Part shown: piece after piece, positions 1-10,980 of the stretch
Position numbering within the stretch: the first letter of the stretch is position 1
How the letters are laid out: every line of letters begins with the position of its first letter
From: Nectonema munidae
Taxonomy: Eukaryota > Nematomorpha > Nectonematoida > Nectonematidae
DNA length: 64,000 bases
Assembly (NCBI GenBank): GCA_030549495.1
Contig: JAUIRK010000414.1
Location: 62,001-126,000, forward strand
Direction: 5' to 3'
The notes under the pieces: generated by a model
Databases searched by the model: none
The model's input: the letters and a program-made list of their open reading frames with translations, nothing else
Told to the model about the DNA's origin: nothing
Translations under genes and position numbers: made by a program

Positions 1-1085
1 AACAATGCCAATTTCATTTATAAATTGTTTTTGCATTTAGAATTTGAAAATACTTATAATTGTGAAACAAAGTTGCGGTTTATTTCTAAAATGTTTTCAA
101 GAACATTCATTCAATTTACATGAAATATTCACATTTTCATATCAAACAATGCCAATTTAATTTATAGATTCATTTGGATTTCAAAATACTTATAAGTGTG
201 AAACAAATTTGCCGTTTATTTCTTAAATCTGTCTTCCAGAACACTCATTTATATTTTACATGAAATATACACATTTTCATATCAAATCAACAATGCCAAT
301 TTCATTTATAGATTGTTTTTGCATTTGGATTTAAAAATATCTATAAGTGTGAAACAAAGTTGCGGTTTATTTCTAAAATGTCTTCGAGAACATTCATTCA
401 AATTTTACATGAAATATACGAATTTTCATATCAAACAATGCCAATTTAATTTATAGATTCATTTGGATTTCAAAATACTTATAAGTGTGAAACAAATTTG
501 CCGTTTATTTCTAAAATCTGTCTTCGAGAACACTCATTTATATTCTATATCAAATATACACATTTTCATATCAAATCAACAATGCCAATTTCATTTATAG
601 ATTGTTTTTGCATTTGGATTTAAAAATATCTATAAGTGTGAAACAAAGTTGCGGTTTATTTCTAAAATGTCTTCGAGAACACTCATTTATATTTTACATG
701 AAATATACACATTTTCATATCAAATCAACAATGCCAATTTCATTTATAGATTGTTTTTGCATTTGGATTTAAAAATATCTATAAGTGTGAAACAAAGTTG
801 CGGTTTATTTCTAAAATGTCTTCGAAAACATTCATTCAAATTTTACATGAAATATACGAATTTTCATATCAAATCAACAATGCCAATTTCATTTATAGAT
901 TCATTTGGATTTCAAAATACTTATAAGTGTGAAACAAATTTGCGGTTTATTTCTAAAATCTGTCTTCGAGAACATTCATTCAAATTTTACCTGAAATTGA
1001 CGCATTTTCATATCAAATCAACAATGCCAATTCCAATTATAGATTGTTTTTGTATCTAGAATTTGAAAATACTTGTAAGCGTGAA
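1..1085. repeat. Satellite A array, ~144-149 bp unit
   Basis: Seen directly: the landmark aacaatgcc recurs at about 1, 145, 289, 434, 578, 727, 876 and 1020, giving a unit of 144-149 bp and about 7.5 copies; the array is cut by the window start. Each unit carries the same order of words (gttgcggtttatttctaaaa, then cattcattcaaattttac, then a tttcatatcaaa run). The array holds a 136-codon open frame at 649-1059, which is just the repeat read through. Related but more diverged units occur at 3060-3345 (inverted), 10020-10980 (same strand) and 44695-44840 (inverted), always in or near piggyBac-like sequence, so I infer that the satellite travelled inside that transposon family. Confidence 0.9.
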
Positions 1086-1215
1086 TCAAATTTGCAAATC
1101 AGGTGTTTTACACATATGTACCCATTTTCAAGTAGGCTGAATCTAACTGATGTTAATTTTTTATAAAAATTAATTATACCTGTCAAAAAATGATTAACAT
1201 ATGACACTTCAACTG
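1086..1215 (-). repeat. Satellite B monomer, inverted
   Basis: This stretch (from gtgttttacacatatgtacc to the cctgtcaaaaaa word) is the reverse complement of the ~148-bp repeat that forms a tandem array at 12060-12900. It lies directly beside the satellite A array, repeating the A-plus-B association seen in the 3370-bp piggyBac-like element, although here B is in the opposite orientation. Confidence 0.7.
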
Positions 1216-2626
1216 AAATAAAGGACTTTATGATTAAATAGTTATACGTAGCTATATATGTAATTTATTTTGTCACAGAACAAATAGAATTATAAGTAGG
1301 CAAAACAAAATTGCAAAAAAAGAAAATATAACTGAAAATGATATAGAACTAAAAACGGAATTTTATACCGAATTCAATGAAGTGATTTTTTTTAATGAAA
1401 TTAATTAAATACAAAACAAGGACTCTGTAGAGGCATATTTTAATGCGCATCATTTTATTTGAAGGAGAAAGACAGTTCGTTTATACCATTCACTCTACAA
1501 TATCTCGAAAAAGCTGAATCGTCCAATTTAAATAAGTTTCGTGTTTGACCATTTTGAGAAAGTTTTATACGTATAATCAAATAATATACAAATGAACGAA
1601 GATGATAAAGTTCAAACATATTTTAATTATAATAAAAATTTGATCGTTTTTTATATCTAATCATTTGGTTGTCGTATCGTCTCTCTAAAATGGAAAATAT
1701 TTTCACCTCAACATGAGTTTTTTGCATAAAATTTGCTATTTTAAAAAAAGTGAAATATCTCCTTTATTAAAAACTGTCAAGGATAATAAAAATAGTTGTA
1801 AAAAAAAGAGAAAAACTTTATTCGAAAATTTGTCTTTTTGACAATCAAGATTCAAAAAAACATTTAAAAGAAATTTACATTTCTTGGGTTTTTCTCATTA
1901 TTAAAAGCAAAAATAGTACCTGCATTTACTCTTGCCGTTAATAGATAAGAAAAAGCGGCTACTGTCCTTTTTTTGGTTTTCTATTTGTGGAATAATTTCT
2001 TATTCTCTGATCGAATATATCCGTTCCGCCCTTGGAAAAATCGTACTGTTTAAAAATTGCAGGTTTGCTTTTTTCATCGTCTACTGTAATTCCTAAAATG
2101 GGGGGTCTGAAGGTCAAAACTTTCCTTTTGATTTAGAAAATACTACATAACTATGAATTGATAAAAATTCTCTATCTATATCCCAGCAAAACTTATAAGG
2201 AAAATTCATCTCTATTATCTAAGCTTTTTATACTTTGCGGAATGCCTTTTCTTCTTGTGTCTATTGTACCACCGACTATAGTTAACCCTTTTTTATACAG
2301 CCAATCAGCTAGCTCTATAACAAACGGTCAATGGTTAAATTTTGACCTCTCAAAGATAAATATGCAATGACGATGCCTCTTATAAGTGTATAAGTTCTAT
2401 ATAATCGTTACCTTGGCAAAACTTGGATGGCATTTTCTGAAGAAGATCGAGCCTACTTTATATATACAAATGTAAGAAAGTTTGAAAAGTTATAACTTCA
2501 TTCCTCCGAAATACAAACTTTCCAAATTTTGCATATCTGTATGCACCAGGGGCGCACATCCGGGGCGAGAACCCCCCCCCCCCCCCCCGTTACTGAGGAA
2601 ATGAAAATAGGCCGTCACTAATAGGG
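1216..2626 (-). mobile_element. piggyBac-type element end with transposase relic
   Basis: The right edge at 2626 reads cactaataggg followed by TTAA (2627-2630). On the minus strand this is TTAA-CCCTATTAGTG, the same start as the complete element at 9653-13022 (CCCTATTAGTGCTGGG). TTAA target sites and CCY termini are diagnostic of piggyBac. Inside, a broken transposase reads on the minus strand (about 1890-2400). I infer that this is the degenerate coding member of the family, continuing leftwards into the satellites and out of the window. A run of about 19 C lies at 2569-2588 near the terminus, and a hAT-like end (caggggcgcacatccgg) is nested at about 2548. Confidence 0.65.
1890..2400 (-). 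pseudogene. piggyBac transposase fragment, broken
   Basis: Minus-strand translation gives GQNLTIDR in one frame, then at once in another frame FVIELADWLYKKGLTIVGGT, then RRKGIP and further on FRPPILGITVDDEKSKPAI. Established piggyBac (DDE_Tnp_1_7) transposases contain the order 'D-N-F-(F/Y)-T-S...L...K..-T-x-V-G-T-(L/I)-R-x-N-(K/R)...-P' and later '(K)P-x-I-I-x-x-Y-N-x-T-K-G', which this follows in outline. At least one frameshift (near 2335) and several stops are present, so it cannot encode an active enzyme. No intact domain remains upstream of 2400. The + strand open frame at 2158-2370 is its antisense shadow. Confidence 0.6.
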
Positions 2627-2630
2627 TTAA

Positions 2631-3059
2631 ATGGTCGCACCATGCTGGCATTATAACTTCCTTTTGATCCATAGGGATAAACAAGGGATCAATAAGATAG
2701 TTGTAAATTAATGTAACCCTAACTAATCCATACTGTAACTCAAATGTTGATTACCGCACTATACTATAATTATTATAAACCCTTTTTCAAAAGAATAGTA
2801 TGCTACTTTTTAATATATAGATATCCGTTTTTTGTTACCAAAATTGCAGAAATTAAATTCTGTTAATTTTAAAATAAAATAACCCAGGCACATTCTAAGA
2901 CAAAACCTAATCTAAACGATGTTTTAGGCATAAAAATTCTGGTCCTTTTGGTTTTGGGCTATTTTTGTTTGGACTTTTTCATTAGCACCAAAGAGAATTG
3001 TTTTTATACTGAAAGTTTAATTTTAATGAGCAATGTTCGTTCTGATGCATTGATTTGTG
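2631..3059. other. Noncoding AT-rich spacer
   Basis: No protein-like frame or RNA gene seen. It follows the TTAA of the piggyBac-type end and leads into inverted satellite A units. Confidence 0.5.
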
Positions 3060-3345
3060 TTGGGGAAATTTTCCTAACCTTATTGAAATTTAACTATGTA
3101 AAATCTGAGTTCTGAAAAGAAACCAACATGCCTTACTTCTTATAAAAACAGATATTTTATTCCAAATTTCCAAAATTTTTGAAGACAGTTTTCAGAGGTA
3201 AATTAGAATTAGATTGGCACTGACAGATATTTTTAAACCATTGAACGCGAAATCTAAGTCCAGAAAAGAAACCAAGATGGTTGATTCGGTATAAAAACGT
3301 GTGTTTTTTTTTGAAAAATTTGAAAGTGATTTTTAGGAAATGTCA
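3060..3345 (-). repeat. Two diverged satellite A units, inverted
   Basis: Two ~145-bp units share the words gaaaagaaaccaa(c/g)atg and tataaaaac(a/g) at matching offsets. Read on the minus strand they follow the satellite A consensus (catg-tttcatttctggactca order, then a taaaaatat block, then a word ending in aaaatttac). They are much more diverged than the array at 1-1085 and are therefore older. The stretch after them to 3734 holds a run of G at about 3381-3390 and nothing coding. Confidence 0.6.
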
Positions 3346-3734
3346 CTAAATATGATTGGTACAATAACATTTTTAGTTAAGGGGGGGGGGTCGTAAAATA
3401 AGTGTTCATGACCATCCAACACTGCTAGTTTTTGCCAAACCCGTTAAAACAACTCCTTTAAAACACTCATTTTACATTTACATGAACATTTCATGATTAC
3501 TGTACGATAACAATACTCCAAGACGATCAACCAGACACTAACAAAAGGCGAAAAAATTTGTAACTCAAAGCGGTACGCGTTAGAAACACTTAAACATCAT
3601 TAAACTACCGTCTAAATCGATAGAATTGGCATATATGTAATAGCAAAATGTGGATAGGCGCCATTTTTCATAAAAATCTAATTCATTATATTTTCCTAAG
3701 GACTGATGAATGACAAGCTTCCATCTTGTAGTAT

Positions 3735-4617
3735 GATGAGTTCAGGGACGCACATCCTAAAAATTTTAGGGGGGGGGGGCGACTTTTTTTTTATATATAA
3801 TTTTCAAAATTTATTATAAAAGAATTTTTGCCCAATCAACACACCACTATTATTACCAGACATTGTACTTGCACTGTAAGCTCTCAATCCCGAAGTCAAA
3901 TTACCTTGCTTGTAATTCTGATTGAATCAACCCTCTAGAAACTCTAGAAGTTCCATGGGTATCGAGTAAAAGACACTGAGTGAATCTAAGGATAAAGATG
4001 CTATATATTTGATTTCTAGAATAAAAGACCTGATTTTTTAAATTAGACCCTTTGCCCACTTCAAGTACGGAAGGTCAAAACTCATTTTAATGGGGCAGGC
4101 AATATAAGAAAGTGTATACATTATATATTTCAAAGGAGTTTCAGATGGACAAAATAAATTCCAGGGGCCTAGCTTCCTTGCCCCCTTACCGACGGGCTTG
4201 GTTACATTAATTAATAGGGAAAAAATAATTTAAGTTTTAAATTATAGAGTTCTTATATAGTTATGTGCTATAAAAAATATTTGCCTTGCTAAAAAATGCA
4301 TAGGCTCTTATTTAAATGACTGGCTACATTACTGCCTCTGACCAAATATAGCTCAGATTTGCATTACTATAACAAAGAAGAGGACGCTAATGGAAAATAA
4401 AAGATTTTAAATATTCATTCTAAGACTTAATTTTAAAACAAGAAAAGTAATATCGAAAATCTACTCAGAAGACAAACAAGTCATTTAAATACTATAAAAA
4501 AAGATATATAATTCAGAAAATTGAAAATTATTGGGGGAGGGGGGCATAGTCTTTTTCGCCCCCTTAAAACTACATTGGGGGCTGTCGCCTCCCCTGATGT
4601 GCGCCCCTGGATGAGTT
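3735..4617. mobile_element. Non-autonomous hAT element with exact 8-bp TSD
   Basis: Seen directly: the 8-mer gatgagtt stands at 3735-3742 and again at 4610-4617. Between them a 867-bp element (3743-4609) begins CAGGGACGCACATC and ends GATGTGCGCCCCTG, giving terminal inverted repeats that match at 13 of 14 positions. An 8-bp target duplication with CAGGG termini is the established signature of hAT transposons. No transposase frame lies inside. A run of about 11 G lies ~27 bp inside the left end and another G-rich stretch lies near the right end. The right half from 4334 is repeated at 25320 because the large duplication begins inside this element; related pieces lie at 7781, 21790, 28766, 40528 and 43160. 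Confidence 0.9.
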
Positions 4618-4870
4618 AATATTTGAAATTGTCATAAAGAATTTAAGCGCACATAATTCTGTTTGAAGTCATTTCACTGTAAACGTGTAAAGTTTACCTT
4701 GCGCCGATTGTATTTTCCAGGGTCAATATAAGATATTTTCGAGATCAGGCTAATGTTTATACCAAGCTAGGTTCAAATCTTCAAATTCCACAACAATTTT
4801 GGAGGTTGCGTAGACGGAATCCGGAGGTTTTAAAAGAATACGAGTTGGTTCAGTATCTAATGAAATTCAT

Positions 4871-5166
4871 ACAGGTTGGAAATGAATCATCGTAGTATAC
4901 AGTTTGGAGATGAATCATCGTAGAATACAGGTTGGAGATGAATCATCGTAGAATACAGGTTGGAGATGAATCATCGTAGTATACAGGTTGGAGATGAATC
5001 ATCGTAGTATACAGGTTGGAAATGAATCATCGTAGTATACAGTTTGGAGATGAATCATCGTAGAATACAGGTTGGAGATGAATCATCGTAGAATACAGGT
5101 TGGAGATGAATCATCGTAGTATACAGGTTGGAGATGAATCATCGTAATATACAGGTTGGAGATAAA
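4871..5166. repeat. 28-bp minisatellite upstream of FICD copy 1
   Basis: About 10.6 head-to-tail units of a 28-bp repeat (acaggttggagatgaatcat plus cgtagtat or cgtagaat). Variants show a higher-order pattern: units 1-4 (aaat/gtagtat, tttggag/gtagaat, gtagaat, gtagtat) are repeated as units 6-9, so a five-unit block was probably duplicated. It ends about 400 bp before the candidate first FICD exon. Confidence 0.95.
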
Positions 5167-5564
5167 TATTATTTCAAAAACAATTTTGTAAAATTTATAT
5201 CCTAATCATCTTTGAGGCCGAGTTCTTTCATCCTTACTCATGACGATATTGTCTTCTTTTACTTTTTTTACATGGAACTGGGTCTTCCAGTTTTTAGGTG
5301 ATCAAACTAGTATTTTACAAGATTTCGAACCAAACAAACTTGCTAACATTGAAGGAGTAACCATAAAACATCTATAATTTTTGTTTATGATCTAAAAAAA
5401 TATCGAGATAGACTTTGAGATTTTAACAAAAATTGGTAGAAAATTCGGTTGGAGTGAATATTAAATCGAAAGATACGCTACCTTTTTTTTTACTTGCTGA
5501 AGTTTTCATTCAACGGCCTACCAGATTCATCTATAACTTAGATGAAGGTGAAGCCATAACTTTA
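5167..5564. other. Presumed 5' flank of FICD copy 1
   Basis: No repeat or gene identified. It lies between the minisatellite and the candidate membrane-anchor exon, so promoter and 5' UTR are expected here, but no clear TATA or initiator could be assigned. The frame of the anchor exon stays open upstream as far as about 5433. Confidence 0.35.
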
Positions 5565-5714
5565 ATGGAAAAGCTCAGCTCTAAGTTCTTGATAGCTGCC
5601 TACGTGTCTGTATATACATACTGCATATTAATGATGATCATAAATAATAAACTAAAAAATGACCCACAAACAAAGTCTTTCGTACCCCTGGCACCATTTA
5701 AAGCTCACAGCTAG
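5565..5714 (+). CDS. Candidate first FICD exon (membrane anchor), copy 1
   Basis: An ATG at 5565 opens a frame starting MEKLSSKF, followed by a hydrophobic stretch of about 19 residues (LIAAYVSVYTYCILMMII), then a basic/polar segment NNKLKNDPQTK and a stop after 50 codons. Animal FICD proteins are type II ER membrane proteins with a short cytosolic tail and one N-terminal membrane helix before the TPR and Fic parts. The downstream FICD frame has no ATG of its own until after the TPR region, so an upstream exon like this is required. The translation is unchanged in copy 2. The splice donor is not settled, so the true exon end is probably before 5714. This assignment is inference. Confidence 0.35.
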   Translation: MEKLSSKFLIAAYVSVYTYCILMMIINNKLKNDPQTKSFVPLAPFKAHS

Positions 5715-5940
5715 GGATCTGTTACATATAAATGAAATTTTTGAAATTTTCTACCGGCTAATTTATTTTAATGGAGAAGAGTACTTTGCCCTTATTAGCG
5801 CTCTACTTGCAGCGGACTTCTTTACTTTTCATCTTTTTTATAAATCAAAATATGTTTACTTAATACCTGAAATGGCAAATTTTTTTTTATTACAAGCATA
5901 TCTAAACTAGAATATTTAGTTAGTATCTTTTCTATCTTAG

Positions 5941-7049
5941 CTCAAAGTAATGCGCTCAACAATCATCTTAAATTGGCTTTGAAATTCTGGAAGCTTGGTA
6001 AACTGCAAAAGGCGGACAAAATCTTCAAATACGCTCTCAATGATGAACCGAATAACGTAGATTTGCTGAACGAGTACGGCAAATTTTTAGAAACTTTTGG
6101 CAAGAATCTTTTACTTGCAGATCACCTTTATACCAAAATTCTGAGTAAAGAACCCTTCAATAAAAATGCTTTGGAGAATAAAAGAAGAATCGTCAACATT
6201 GTGCATAATATTGATTCCAAAATGCTCAAGAGTATTGATCACTACAAAGAAATTTTGCAGACACATAACAACGATGAAGCTTTTAATAAAGCAATGGAAG
6301 AGCATATTTACTATCAGATCTATCACTCTAATGCCATTGAAGGAAATACACTCAACTTTACACAGACAAGAGTCATCATCCAAACCAATTGTGTGATCCC
6401 TGGCAAATCTCTTACAGAGCACAATGAAGTTTTGGGCCTCCGCGAAGCTTTGAAGTACGTCAGTAAAACATTGTCTCACATCATTTCTGCTAGAAAACTA
6501 AAGTTAGATGATATCTTGTCTCTTCATAGGAGAGTACTCGGCTACATAGATCCTCTAGAGTCTGGAAAACTGAGAACAGAACAGGTGTATGTTGGATCCT
6601 TCGTTCCGCCTTCGCCATCAGAAGTTGCTTCAGAGATGGGCCGTTTTATAAAATGGATGAACTCAATCGATCCCTTTGAGATGCATGCCGTTGAATGGGC
6701 TGCCATAGCTCATTATCGTTTCGTTTTTATTCATCCCTTTTTAGACGGAAATGGAAGGACAGCGCGCCTCTTATGCAACGCTATTCTTATTTCTTCTGGA
6801 TATCCGCCCGTCATAATTCATGTTGATGATAGGCTTGCATACTACGATGCTTTGAACCTCGCAAACTTAGGAGATATACACCCCTTCATTCGATTTATAG
6901 CGAAGTCATACTTGCAAACACTTGAAAATTTATTTCATCTTGTCAAAACCTATAATTTGCATTGGAACCAAATATCCAACAATGAAATTTCTCTTCCCAC
7001 TATGAGGCTTTTTGAAACTGCGCATCAACAATTGTTGATACCTGCGTGA
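5941..7049 (+). CDS. FICD: FICD protein adenylyltransferase (Fic domain), main exon, copy 1
   Basis: Fic enzymes transfer AMP from ATP to target hydroxyls; animal FICD works in the ER lumen, where it AMPylates and de-AMPylates the chaperone BiP. Counting the codon at 5973 as residue 1, residues 1-70 form TPR-like helices (LKFWKLGKLQKADKIF, then LNEYGKFLE). The autoinhibitory motif (S/T)xxxE(G/N) is present as S119-N-A-I-E123-G. The flap is near 208-218 (GSFVPPSPSEV), and the catalytic Fic motif H254-PFLDGNGR-R262 is complete. The frame is open from 5871, but no ATG lies in it before about 6220, so it must be joined to an upstream exon; tttctatcttag ending at 5940 is a good acceptor. It stops with TGA at 7047. 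AATAAA signals stand at 7157 and 7186. The C-terminus (LLIPA) is shorter than in fly or human. Identification is firm; the 5' structure is inferred. Confidence 0.92.
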
Positions 7050-7780
7050 AAATTTGTTGCTAAAAGTTCAATTACTTGCCATTGTTCTCTCAGTTCAGTC
7101 GATTTTGCCTTTAAGCGATTCCAAAATTACCTCAAATGATTTATTTTAATATATTTAATAAATTTTTTATTCTTTTCAGTATAAGAATAAAGAGGTAAGA
7201 GAGGATATAGGGAGTATAAGAAAAAGATAAAACAATAGAAAGAACGTAATTAATAAGCAAACATAATTTTTGGCATTAATATTTTTCAGATAATTGAAAA
7301 CTTGATCCGAGAAAATATTTTTTAAGATGTGGCGGATGTTCATCCAAATGAATCTACAAATAATATTTAATGGATCAGAATATCAATGCATACATCATAG
7401 TGAACGAAAAAACAAGTGGCCATGAAATGAACATCAGCTTTAGAATTAGACATCTCAAAATATGGAATTGGAAAAGTTTGTCAACATTTAAGAAATACTT
7501 GCTACAACATTTAATCCAGTGTTCCTCAAACATTTTTCTAGTGACACACTCTTTCTTCCTAGTATGATGTTTTATATCCCATGGTTATTACAACGCCTCC
7601 CCACATGTGTGAGCACCATGACCTAGGACAGTAAAATGTATACACCAGTGCTCTGCTAAAGCATTTAAAATGGTTCCAAGGTATAGTTTTCGTTGTATCA
7701 GGATGTTTCTGAATGATCCGTTTTATGGCTCTTTTACGATATAAGCTAAACTCTGGAATAATTCGAGATAAGTTTTAAAT
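7050..7780. other. FICD copy 1 3' flank and spacer
   Basis: Contains two AATAAA sites (7157-7162, 7186-7191), likely polyadenylation signals of FICD. A 65-codon open frame at 7370-7567 resembles nothing and is identical in both copies only because they are recent duplicates. Otherwise nothing seen. Confidence 0.5.
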
Positions 7781-8060
7781 CAGAGACACATCCTCAAAAT
7801 TTTTGCGGGGGCGAACATTTTTTTTATAATTTTCAAAATTTATTACAAAAGAATTTTTGTTCATTCAACACATCACCATTATACTTGCACGGTAAGCTCT
7901 CAATCCCACCATAACTAGACTACTACCTTGTTTGTAATGCTGATTGCATCACTACCTTCTAGCTCAGTGATTTTCAAACTGGAGTTTGCGTGCCGCCAAG
8001 AAGTTCCATGGGGATCGAGAAGGGGACATTGAGTGAATCGTTTGGCGTAAAATATTGCAC
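7781..8060. mobile_element. hAT element fragment (left end)
   Basis: Starts cagagacacatcctcaaaat with a short G run, then the block ataattttcaaaatttatta shared with the left part of the 3743-4609 element (same order of words: ttcaacaca, ttgcac-gtaagctctcaatccc, gaagttccatggg-atcgag). It also contains a second hAT-like end (cagtgattttcaaactggag) at about 7964. No matching right end was found, so it is a fragment. Its duplicate lies at 28766. Confidence 0.65.
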
Positions 8061-8639
8061 CCATATTGGGTCATTTGCCATTTTTGCCAATAAATCACAT
8101 TTAAAAAGAATAAATAAGTTAGTCTTTGAATTGAGTGCTATTTTTATTCTTTTATTGCTTTTCAGGCCTAATTTTGTAGATGTAAATGTTCACATTTCAA
8201 CTTTCTTAATGGCTTAAAAAAAGAAATATGATGACCCATACTTGAAATATAGTTTATTACATCAACGTCTGGTGGAGAAGACGAACCCAAGTGTCTTTTG
8301 TGTTCTAAAGAAGAAGAAGAAAGAATTTATTTCACAAAATAGACCTAAAAATTATAGGTATTTGCAGGATAAACCATAAGGCCAGGAAGCCGCTTTTTTT
8401 TCTGTTCTGAAGTGTTAGCATCCACTTTTCTAAGGCCCTGAGGCCTGCACTTGAGTTTAGTAAACAAAACTATTGACTATTTTAAACATTAAGCTGAACG
8501 ATTGCACAAATCCAGGTTTGATAATATAGGAATGTTTTAGAAAAATATTAATTGTGATTTGTATAAAGTTTCAAAAAGTTCCCATCAACATTATGACTAT
8601 AATAAATACGTATACTCAATATAGGAATTGAAAGGCTTA

Positions 8640-9480
8640 GAAAATGTATACACGAGGATGAGTTATAAATATTCAAGAGTGATTGCTATTTTTGTTCTTT
8701 AGGTCCTTAACAAATATTCTTCTAGGAACACATATACTTCTACTCACTTTTTGGTTTTCCAATTTTGGAATAAATTTGTTATTTATTTGTCTGTAAACTC
8801 GTTTGAAATCAGATCTATGCCCAGTCTCATTATTATCTCTCTTTTTTTTCTTTTAATTATTTTTGAGATCCAATGCTTTTTATGATTATGAATTCTATAC
8901 ATCTTTTTATATCTATTATTCCTTAGACGAAATACCATTTTATTTTAAATTAAAAATTTCTCTATGATGTAGATTTTACTCCTTATTATCTTTCTTGCGT
9001 TCTCTCACAAATTCTCTTTTAACAATAGGCAGTTTCTTCTTGTTTTTTGATTTCCAATTTTGGAATAAATTCTTTTTTTCTTTATAAACTCTTTTGAAAT
9101 CATATCTATACCAATCACTATTATCACTTTTATCGTCAAGTTTCTTTATTTTGATCATTTTTATGATCCAATGTTTCTTACGATTATTATTTCTCTACAT
9201 TTTTTATATCTATTATTCTTTAAACAAAATAATCTGTTATTCTTAATCAAAGTTTTCTCTTTAATCTAATTCTTTTCATTTGGTTTTATATTATTTTTAT
9301 TGACCTTCTTACATATTTTCTTCTGAAATAGCTATATTTCTTTTCGCTTTTTGAGTTTCCAATTTTCAAATATATCAAGCACCGTTATCATTTTTTCATA
9401 AAGTTTATTATTTCCTCTGTTCAATTTTGTGATCAATGTTTTTTATGATTATGAATTCTATACAGCTTTTATATCTATTA
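8640..9480. repeat. Degenerate ~300-bp tandem array
   Basis: Three diverged units are recognisable from the recurring block 'tttccaattttggaataaat ... aaactc(g/t)tttgaaatcatatctat ... atccaatg-tttttatgattat', starting near 8740, 9040 and 9347. The array is T-rich on the + strand; its minus strand reads as lysine-rich open frame (8976-9158), which I regard as composition rather than a gene. In copy 2 about 255 bp are missing, corresponding to 8543-8798, so the array there starts in mid-unit. Confidence 0.6.
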
Positions 9481-9624
9481 AATTATTATGAAATTATTTG
9501 CTCTAGTAGTAGTGAGAGTGAAGAAGATCAAACAGATTTTCTCATAGTTCCTGAAGGAATGAAATATTTTTGCGAACCTAATAAAGAAGTTCGTGGAAGA
9601 GTATTGGATACAAATATCCATTAG
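9436..9624 (+). CDS. Small hypothetical frame with acidic Ser/Glu run
   Basis: A 62-codon frame starting at an ATG. Its second half (SSSSESEEDQTDFLIVPEGM, then KEVRGRVLD) looks more protein-like than the surrounding DNA. Both copies keep it open; three residues differ (among them a Cys to Trp change), which argues against strong constraint. It ends about 25 bp before the TTAA used by the piggyBac-like insertion. It could be an exon of an unrecognised gene or a transposon scrap. No function is assigned. Confidence 0.2.
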   Translation: MFFMIMNSIQLLYLLNYYEIICSSSSESEEDQTDFLIVPEGMKYFCEPNKEVRGRVLDTNIH

Positions 9625-10019
9625 CGTCTCTTCATCTCCACCTGGTCCTTAACCCTATTAGTGCTGGGGGGGGGGAGGGGGGGGCCTTCGCAAAAAAATT
9701 AATTGTAGAAAATTGGCTGAATCATATCCCTTCAAATTTTGTGACTTTTCCTAAAATCGCTAGCTGCATCTTTTGAAACCATTTTCATGGTAGTTGAATG
9801 ACCCCTTCATGTCCAAAACTGTCAATCAAAATAAAAAAATTTTATTTTTCAGCAAAATTTTGACATTATCTGTACTTAACCTTATAACTTAGGATCTATA
9901 TTATATAATACCCTGAAAATTTATAATTATATACAGTTTAGAACGCATAACACTTTATATATTTAATTTTTTCAATAATCATGGCTACTTTTTAGAAAAT
10001 GTCAATCAAAATTTTGATT

Positions 10020-10980
10020 GATCAAAAATATATCTAATAAAATATACTTTCAAATTTTACATAAAATATATGTTTTTATACTAAATCGGTCATGCTGTTT
10101 TCATTTTTGAACTCATTTTTTACATTTAGGATTTGGAAATACCTATAAGTATTAATCAAAAATATTTTCTTGAAATATATGTTTTAATACCAAATCAATC
10201 ATGCTGGTTTCATTTCTGGACTCATTTTTTACGTTTAGGATATGAAAATACATATAAGTGTTAATCAAATTTGCGGTTTACTTCTAAAAATTGTCTCCAA
10301 AAACATTCATTCAAATTTTACAATTAAATATATGTTTTTATACCAAATCAACCATGCTAGTTTCATTTATGGACTCAATTTTTGCAGTTTGAATTTGAAA
10401 ATACATATACATATCAATTAAATTTGCGTTTAGTTCTAAAATTTGTTTTTATAGCAAATATATCATGATGATTTCATTTCTGAACACAGTTTTCGCATTT
10501 AGAGGTTTTACTGCTAGTGTCAATCAAATTTGCGGTTTATGTTTGAAAACTATATCCCAAAATATTCTCTCTAATTTTACATGAAATATATGTTTTTATA
10601 CCAATTCGACCATGATAATTTTTATTTCTGAAATCATTTTTTGCATTTAGAGGTTTTAAATGTCTGAAAGTGTCAATAAATTTTCGATTTACGTCTAATG
10701 TCTGCAGAAATATTTTTGAAATTTAAATAAAATATGTGTTTTTATGCCAAATGGAAGATGCTGGTTTCATTTTTGGACTCAGGTTTGGCATTTATGGTTT
10801 TAAAATATCTGAAAGCTTGAATAAGATTTGCGGTTTACTTCTAGATACTGTTTTCAAAAATATTTTCAAAAAAATAAAATATCTTTTTATACCAAATCGA
10901 CTATGCTTATTTTATTTCTGTACTGGATTTTGGATAATACGGTTAAAAAATATCTCGAAGTGGCTATTGAATTAGTAATG
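10020..10980. repeat. Satellite A, diverged array inside piggyBac-like element
   Basis: About six units near 145 bp, each with the order 'tttttataccaaatcgacc-atgctggtttcatttctggactca ... tttgcggttta-ttcta'. They match the array at 1-1085 on the same strand but are far more diverged from each other, so homogenisation has stopped here. Confidence 0.75.

Noticed and set aside
649-1059. 136-codon open frame read as a repetitive protein
   Set aside because: It follows the satellite A units exactly and owes its length to a unit close to a multiple of three without stops; no non-repeat part exists.
2158-2370. 70-codon + strand frame
   Set aside because: Antisense of the piggyBac transposase fragment.
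4871-5166. Regular 28-bp repeats as a CRISPR-like array
   Set aside because: Units are head to tail with no spacers, in an animal genome; it is a minisatellite.
5659-5910. 83-codon frame between the candidate anchor exon and the FICD main exon as a coding exon
   Set aside because: Copy 2 has one extra T that breaks it, while the FICD frames are preserved; better explained as intron.
6111-6479. 122-codon minus-strand frame overlapping FICD
   Set aside because: Pure antisense of the Fic coding region, present in both copies for that reason only.
8976-9158. Lysine-rich minus-strand frame as a gene
   Set aside because: Lies within the degenerate ~300-bp array and is explained by T-rich composition; units are not kept open.
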